The notes beneath the pieces are model-generated. The model worked only from the letters and a program-made list of their open reading frames with translations. It searched no databases and was not told the DNA's origin. DNA of 64,000 nucleotides from Plecoglossus altivelis (taxonomy: Eukaryota > Chordata > Actinopteri > Osmeriformes > Plecoglossidae): contig BROE01000012.1 in assembly GCA_036571765.1 (NCBI GenBank), forward strand, positions 13,668,758 to 13,732,757, in the 5' to 3' direction. The first letter of the stretch is position 1. The number at the start of each line of letters is the position of its first letter. Below, piece by piece: positions 56,901-64,000 of this stretch. A program made the position numbers and the translations under genes.

Positions 56901-59900
56901 ATGGGGCTGTCTGCACTCCAGACGTCTACGAGGAAGGCCCATCCAGTTCTGACCTAGTTATTGATCATCTGCAGTTGGGAAACTCTGTGCGAAAGGGATT
57001 TATTAGCACCAAAAAGAACCACTCCCTGACCCAGTTTCGCTAGACTGTCCAGGGCACTAGAGGCGGTCGTCTCAGGACCTTAATGGTGCTGTTTAGAAGT
57101 GAAGAGGGTAGGTGATCGATTCAATACCAACCTGGGGGATTCCTCCAACACTCAACAACCTCCTCCAGGGGTCCTACCTGGGTCGAGGGGTCACATAGGT
57201 GAGCACGGCCAGAGCCATTCATCTTTACCTTTCCTGTCTCCTAACAACAGAACACTCAAACCACACAGCAACCAGAACACCAGGTGACCTCCAGTCCCCA
57301 TTTGTAGATGCAGTCAGTTTATGACACCGTAAACAACATTAACAATATTACAACATCCACTTTTTTAGGGGGGGGGGACGGGGACGTAAGGAAAATCGGA
57401 GAAAACTGTTTGCGTTTTCCTGTTGTGGTGATAAGCTCGCCCACTCAAGCCTTACTTCCTCTCTCCGACTGTATCTGCTGACAGATTGAGGCGTCGAGTC
57501 GTGCGGCTCGGATATCTCCACGCCTCGGAGCCGTCGCTCCGCTTACCGGGAGGAAGCAGGGTGGCGTGAGCAGAATATCAAGTGTCACTCTCTGGGCGAC
57601 CATTGCAGGATGGATGCCCTACTAAATTAATCACAAGCCATTCATTAGGAAACTTCTTAGCAATTAAATTATTTGCCACCGTGTGTCATAAAAAGTGTAG
57701 TGAAGGGGTGGGGGGGTGTTGGGGTGGGGGGGAAGTTCATACTAAGGGAGTGAGACTCACTGTATCCTCTTACGGAAGGCATGAGGAGGAGTACAGAAGG
57801 GGCCACGCGAGGCCTGTGTTTTTGCATCTCTGCACATGTGGACGACGGCGGAGGGAAAAGGAGACTCGGCTCCGGTCCGGAGGGAAACGGGAATTGAATC
57901 ACAACTTCGATCGTGTCAAAATGTCCGCCTTTGTTACGCGTCCCTTTTGGTGACGAACGCAATGTTGACAGATTGAAGAATGGACTTGTGTCATAACTGT
58001 GACAACCTGTACCGCAATCTAAACCAATGAAATAACACCGATGGGATTGTTTCGATCCAATACAATCTCAGCATAAGGGAGATCGTTTTGATCCGCAAAT
58101 AAAACTCCAGACACAGATCAAATTTAAACTCTCAGTTGTTTGTTCGTCTGTCAGTGCACATCAGCCATGATGGACTCAACGCACTGTCAAACACTCATTT
58201 ACAAGATCACACACACCCACACGCACAAAAAGTTGAGCGAATGTGTTTGTGTTTGGCACAGACATTCGTTTAATACTCGGACGGTAACTGTCAACTCTGA
58301 AGTGAAGTGAAGAATAATTCTGAAATCTCTTGGGCTTGCTTTTTATGAGGCAAGATTATGACACTCCCTCCTTTCTAATAAAATTGTCCTGGAGTTGTAA
58401 CCCGTCCGTAATGAGCTGGGAGACTGCAACCGGCCCAGACGTAATGGGTCATGAAAAGCTTATTCCAGTCTGTGTCAACTGGGGAGGCCAGACTTTGATT
58501 TAGTTCAAATCTCCATACCCAATTTACATTTCAAAAGGCGTGATCCCTTTAATTTCCATGAAATTGGGTATGTATTAGCACGCGTTAGATACATGGAATT
58601 AGAAAAGAGGGCCAATAGGAGTCTCACTTGAAGACATCACACATGGGAAATCGACAGTGAAATCGCCGAAACATTTTGCCTCTCTCCTACTTTTCTGTCA
58701 TCGGAACACGAAGCGTTGTCAAGCTCTTTAAGACTCCGTATCCAAACAGCTTACCTGAATAATGTCGTGTTTAAGTAACCCAAATATGATCTAAATGGAC
58801 TTCTTAAAGGTTACCTGGTACTTAAACCTGTAAGGCTAAACGGGCTTCTTAACGTGAGTCGCAGGAACAGGAAGTCTAATTGCAGTCCTCTTCTGATGGT
58901 TGACACTGTCACTGTGTCTCACATATTCAGCCTGGCGTCACTCTGTCTCTCAGCTTCCTCGCCTCAGGACCGACGCTGTCAAGACCATGTCACTTCCTGT
59001 CTCGCATGATGAATTTCCAGTTGACAGGATGTGGACAGCATGCTTCCAGAAACAGACGATGCCTGGCCGCGCCCTAATTATTCATATTTACATGGTGGAC
59101 TTTATTTTCAGCCTGGAAGAAAACAGGTCAAACAGGAACGAACACGTCAACTAATCATAAAGTCATCCCTCAAGACAACATGCAAAATGCAGAGCGATGG
59201 GAAACGATGACTAAGAAAAAGTACAAGTACAAAACATACATTATTTGTTTCTTGCTTACAAATCTTTGGGGTCAAAATCAAATCTAATAATCTGTAGGCT
59301 TCCTGGTTTTTGATTTTGCCTGTGCGCTACTTCGCTAGAATTTCAAGTACTTTGTCAGACTCACCACAGCAGCGAGACAGTGATGAAAGCAACAATGACA
59401 AGCTTCCCTTCTCACCTACGTGTCACTTCCTGCAGGACGCACATCACTCAGCTCTCTCCGACCCTGTGGCCACGCAGCTGCTCTTTAACCCCCCTTGACC
59501 AGTCTAGCTGTCTACAGCCAACACGGAAGATTTGCTCCCCTGTCCCTCTCTGGTCTCCTGAACCTCCCAGCGGGTCTAAGTGCCATGGCCCCAACGTTGT
59601 GTTCCTTGATCAGCTCTGGCGCGACCCAGAGGCTGGATGGGCAGGGTAGGCAGCTCTGTCGCGTCCACAGCCAGCCCAGAAGGCCAGAAGATTCCCACTC
59701 TCAATGTCAAGACTTGCTGCCATTGTGCCTCTTCAAAGGGAGGCTGCATCCAAGCTAAGAGTTGCGATCCCAGCCTGTAAATCCCCAGCCAACTAATCTG
59801 ATTGGTTATGAAGCCAAATCAAAAGTATTGGTGCAAGTGGATCTAATGCAGACATTATTATAAAGATTTGTTTTTTTTGGTCGTCGTCTTTTTTGCGACA

Positions 59901-61140
59901 TTGCCCAAAGCGCCACTCGCATCATCAGCCCCGCCCCTCTCGACAGGATGAAGGCAGAGGGGAGAGAACAGGCTTCATAACGGGAGGGGTGTCCCTGCCC
60001 ACAGACCTGTAAAATTGGTCGCAGAGATGATATCGATCCAGCCCCTCAAGTGATGCTGTGATTGGACCCTCAACCCTCAGTGATAGCCCTGCTGTCTCTC
60101 TCCACCGACTCATCAGACACAGTCTGTAGGACCTAAAGCTCTCGCCCGTTTAGAGTTCTCTGGCTTGAGATGCTTGGTTCGCTTCCCTGCATCGTGCATG
60201 CACATCAGGGTTCAGTGTTCCTCACCCACCAACCACCTCTGTCACAGACTGAACCGCTCCGTGCAGCAAAATGACTGAAGACCTCGAACCCAACACACGT
60301 CTATATGCGGAAACATGCAAATAGCACAGCAGAGATGCGGAGAAGCGATACTCGTGTGAGGGCTTGGGTGGCGTACGCGAGCCCGAATATTTCATTCGAA
60401 AAAAAACCTGAAGGTCAATGGTCCTTCCTGGGGGAGATTGTCGTTGACTTCTCAACTGCACTTCATGCGTCTGTCAATAATATCGAGTGCAACCGTGAAT
60501 AAACATTGGTGTTTCCTGTTGCCGCGGAGATGTCTCAGAAGGGTCACCTTGGAGGAAGCGGGGCTGTGTAGCGGGTGAAGGAGATGGGGGGGGAGGGGAA
60601 TGGGACACTCATCCCCACCGTACAGACTGGAAGGGGGGGAGGGGTTGGAAAAGGAGATGGGGCGGACGACGCAACCGGCCGTCGCGGACAATGACGGATC
60701 GCCATGGGAACGCGGCCGCGCACGCTGCATTACCGCCACGTAATTGACTTTCAGGACAGGGACCCGGGCCCCCGAGGGACGCGCTGTTTAGCCACAAGTT
60801 CGCGGGTTTGTTCGGGATGCCAAGAGGATCATGTCACTAAGCCAGGGGAACGCAGGCCAGGGGAGACGGACGAGATAAGTCCATTACGCATGACCTTGCG
60901 TCCCGCTCTACCTGTCCAAGTGTACCGTCCACCGCTGTGACCATCAGCCTTAATGAAACCCTGCGCCCGGCAGAGGTCAAGATGGCCTCTCAGGGTCAAG
61001 AAGGCCTCTCAGGGTAGCTGAAGACATCGTTTGACTTTGCGACGATATCGATGTGTTACGGTCCTCGTTCAGGCATCATTTATTAGCCCCAACTCTTCTA
61101 AATAGAGCCAGTGGGGTGATGAAGACCGCAGCATGTGTCC
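56901..61140. other. Intergenic region, no gene found
   Basis: Mixed composition. 57930-58860 is non-repetitive and AT-rich, 59300-60000 is more GC-rich without exon structure, and 60590-60960 is CpG-containing. Open frames are short and lack splice or family support. Confidence 0.4.
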
Positions 61141-61145
61141 CCTGT

Positions 61146-61243
61146 CTGTCAGATAAGGGAGGGAGGACAAGGGGGCGGGGCCAAAACTGTGTCTGTTAGA
61201 TAAGGGAGGGAGGATACGGGGGCGGGGCCAACACTGTGTGTCT
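61146..61243. repeat. Tandem duplication of a 47-bp unit carrying a GC box
   Basis: GTCTGTTAGATAAGGGAGGG, then AGGACAAGGGGGCGGGGCCA or AGGATACGGGGGCGGGGCCA, twice, with a partial third start at 61238. Each unit holds a GGGGGCGGGGCC Sp1-type motif and a GATAAG motif. Confidence 0.85.
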
Positions 61244-62100
61244 GTTAGGATGGGCTGTCTAATTGAGCTTGGCCTCCAGCCCTGGCCTGGTGACAGCCGC
61301 CGGTGTCATTACCCATCATGCACCTGTCATTCTGTTGTGCCTCTCGCCGTGATAGATGGACACACTCAGGAACTAGATGACTCTGTCGAGACAGCCCACC
61401 GCTGTGTTGCTGTTAGTCGTCAACGACCCCTCCAGCATCCCACCGGCGAGAGGGAGAGCAGAGGTTTATTGAATGTCCACACGGACCACTGCATGTCCAC
61501 ACCACGGGTAGAAAGACAGACACACACACGCAAGCGTGCAGACACACACGCATCCACACACACACATCCACACACACACACATTGTCTATTAGAGACAAA
61601 CGTCTTTCTCTCACACTAGCAGCAGGAGCCCAGGCATCGTTCTCAAATCACCAGGCTTCCATCAACAACATCAGTGATGACAAAGCAGCTCCGAGCGCCC
61701 AAGTATCTCAACGACACCAAGAGACGAGTGTTGGTGCGGGCGCGGTGATTTCCAGCAGTGTTTCGTATTTAAACAGTGCAACTCCCAAACGCCCTGGGGT
61801 GCTATAACCCCAGCCAACAACTGACATCATGATTTATTTAGCAGACTTTGTTAGGAGAGAGGCTCAGTGCTTTATTTCCACCAGGAGACTCGGAGGAAAC
61901 TCGGCTTCCTCGTGACACTGGTCAAGGTCGCTGACTGCTGTTAATTTTTGATTACCGAGACCAGCCAAATATTCAGCCCTGGAATGCATCTGGAGCCGTG
62001 ATAATTGAGTCCACAACTCAGGGACTTGGGACGGTCTCCTGTTTGAATCGATGCACTGGTGTTTTCCTGAAACGAATGAAGTGAGAGACAGCGGAATCTA
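61244..62100. other. Intergenic region with a CA-rich stretch
   Basis: A CA-rich tract lies at 61510-61585. The long open frame across it (61238-61807) begins at a GTG and is low-complexity; I do not accept it as a gene. Confidence 0.5.
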
Positions 62101-62169
62101 TATGAGGAAGGAAGGTGGGGGAGGTAGGGAGGTAGGGAGGGAGGGAGGGAGGTAGGGAGGGAGGTAGGG
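62101..62169. repeat. GGGAGGTA purine repeat running into the assembly gap
   Basis: Units of GGGAGGTAGGGAGGGAGG up to the first N. The gap very likely exists because this array could not be assembled. Confidence 0.9.
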
Positions 62170-62551
62170 NNNNNNNNNNNNNNNNNNNNNNNNNNNNNNN
62201 NNNNNNNNNNNNNNNNNNNNNNNNNNNNNNNNNNNNNNNNNNNNNNNNNNNNNNNNNNNNNNNNNNNNNNNNNNNNNNNNNNNNNNNNNNNNNNNNNNNN
62301 NNNNNNNNNNNNNNNNNNNNNNNNNNNNNNNNNNNNNNNNNNNNNNNNNNNNNNNNNNNNNNNNNNNNNNNNNNNNNNNNNNNNNNNNNNNNNNNNNNNN
62401 NNNNNNNNNNNNNNNNNNNNNNNNNNNNNNNNNNNNNNNNNNNNNNNNNNNNNNNNNNNNNNNNNNNNNNNNNNNNNNNNNNNNNNNNNNNNNNNNNNNN
62501 NNNNNNNNNNNNNNNNNNNNNNNNNNNNNNNNNNNNNNNNNNNNNNNNNNN
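62170..62551. other. Assembly gap (382 N)
   Basis: Run of N; the true length is unknown. Confidence 1.
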
Positions 62552-62888
62552 GAGGGAGAAGTCTGGGTAGGTGGTGCATCTGTTTGCTTGCCTATGTGTT
62601 CTTTATATTACTCTGTATTTATTTTTTGTTTTGTGATTTTTTTTTTTTGTAAGGTATTATTTGTGTTTTAGTTGTGTGTTTAATATGTTTTTTGTATTGA
62701 TTATATGTTTTTGTTTTTTGTTTGTGATTATATTTTGGGTTTTCAGAATACGAGGTTTGTTAGTTATGAGTGTGTACTTGTGAGCCAAGGATATGGATGG
62801 ATGTGATTGGAATTTGTTGTAAGGTAGATATTTGGGGGTGGTGTGGCATTGAGGCATGAGTATAAGGAGATTGTAGGGAATGTGAAGT

Positions 62889-63035
62889 GAAGGAGGGATG
62901 AGGAAAGGAAGGAGAAATGTGTGAATGAGGCAAGAAAGGAATGTAGGGATGAAGGAAGGAGGGATGAGGAAAGGAAGGAGAAATGTGTGAATGAGGCAAG
63001 AAAGGAATGTAGGGATGAAGGAAGGAGGGATGGAG
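62889..63035. repeat. 66-bp tandem duplication in a purine-rich region
   Basis: Two nearly identical copies starting AGGAGGGATGAGGAAAGGAA at 62891 and 62957, with a third partial start near 63023. Confidence 0.9.
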
Positions 63036-63450
63036 GCATAGCAGAAGGAGGGAAGGAAGGATGAATGGAGGGATGATAGAGAGAAGGAGTGCTATGAGGG
63101 TGGCATCCGCGAGAGCTCTGCCATGTTCTACCCCTCAGGGCGAGACCCCCTCCCTTCTCCATCTCCTCGTCCAGGATGAGGCACCTCCCACCACCACCAC
63201 CCCATGGAGAGTGAGCCCCCCGCTGGCCCCCCGCTGGCCCCCCACCTCCACCCCCTGGATCTAGTAAGGATTGCGGTAGAAGGTCAGGAATGAGAATGAG
63301 AAACTAGAGCCAGGTGGGGATTTTCCATTACATTTCTATTAGAGCTGACACAAACACAGGACCTGGGCAGGGAAGCCATGCTGTCTCTGGAGGAGAAACT
63401 GAGACGTAAAACCAGCTGCTCTTACACGGCAAGACACAGCCAGAAACACC
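63036..63450. other. Intergenic region, nothing recognised
   Basis: Purine-rich, then mixed sequence; no exon found. Confidence 0.5.
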
Positions 63451-63454
63451 CACA

Positions 63455-63720
63455 CAGTAACACACTCACACACACTGATGACACGTGTACCACACACACC
63501 CACACACTCATACAAATACAGACACATGGACCGACACTCAGGCATACTTAGGCACACACACACATCCAAACACCATGACACCCGCCCACACACCAGAGGA
63601 CATGCGCATGAGTCCCCACATGCACATGCACACACACACACACACATGTTGCATCCACACGTACCTGGGCACAAGCACACACACAAACACACACCTGTGT
63701 GAGCACACACCTGCCCACGG
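63455..63720. repeat. CA-rich low-complexity region
   Basis: Interrupted CACA/CACATG repeats. Both strands are open for about 75-115 codons as a result. Confidence 0.85.
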
Positions 63721-63910
63721 AGCTTTCTGCAAAGGTTCTCTCCTAACATCTGTCCCCACTGTTTGAGTGGACTGGCAGACCATGGAGGAAGATAAACCGG
63801 CTGGAGCACAACTCCTGGCACCTCCTCTGAAAAGCCCTTCCTGCTCAGGCATACAAAACAACCTCAGCCCCGAGGAAAACCCCACTCAGATGCTCTGTCA
63901 AAACAAAATA

Positions 63911-63925
63911 ACAGAGAGAGAGAGA

Positions 63926-63977
<52 letters not shown>

Positions 63978-64000
63978 GTGAGCAAGAGAGCGAGAGAGAC
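63911..64000. repeat. (GA)n microsatellite at the window end
   Basis: About 40 GA units with GGGA interruptions, continuing to the last base. Confidence 0.95.

Noticed and set aside
61238..61807. 189-codon open frame on the plus strand
   Set aside because: Starts at GTG, passes through a CA-rich tract, has no similarity I recognise and no splice or promoter context.

Overview
This is a teleost (ray-finned fish) nuclear genome window. The genes have short vertebrate-type introns, the repeats are fish-type (Rex3-like and L2-like LINE tails, hAT foldback MITEs, a V-SINE-like element), and long (CA)n, (GA)n and minisatellite tracts are abundant. There is one assembly gap of N at 62170-62551. No bacterial-type features are present. 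All exon models were made by hand from splice sites, reading phase and remembered family sequences; no search was run.

Layout. 1-1492 (+): last five coding exons of susd2 (sushi domain, one transmembrane segment, short tail). 3764-4886 (+): complete three-exon small heat-shock gene of the HSPB1 type, 202 aa, behind a TATA box. 8510-19042 (-): complete fast skeletal myosin heavy chain gene with 39 coding exons that sum to 1,935 aa, plus 5' UTR exons and a TATA-like box near 19560. 19.6-26.2 kb: AT-rich intergenic DNA with a 35-bp tandem array, a 213-bp hAT MITE with perfect target duplication, a 5'-truncated Rex3-like element with target duplication, and CA tracts. 26596-31221 (+): the C-terminal half of taok3 (coiled-coil region). 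No kinase exons are visible upstream, and the second exon carries a TAG where the family has Gln, 12 nt after the expected acceptor. 36122-37331 (+): complete three-exon LIF/M17-type IL-6-family cytokine gene with AU-rich elements in the 3' UTR. 40430-44472 (-): complete eight-exon tescalcin gene (tesc), including a GC-AG intron. 44.5-64 kb: no gene found; dense micro- and minisatellites, a large polypurine tract, and a few unique AT-rich stretches that could hold conserved non-coding elements.

The genes do not form one pathway. There is a muscle flavour (myosin next to a small heat-shock protein), and TAOK3 and TESC share the human 12q24 region, so 26.6-44.5 kb looks like an ancestral block.

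Most worth a second look: the kinase-less taok3 locus with its TAG/new-AG acceptor beside an 18-bp minisatellite; the GC-AG intron in tesc; a perfect 15-bp inverted repeat containing heat-shock-element half sites at 33553-33584; and the cluster of structure-forming repeats at 47.1-48.2 kb.
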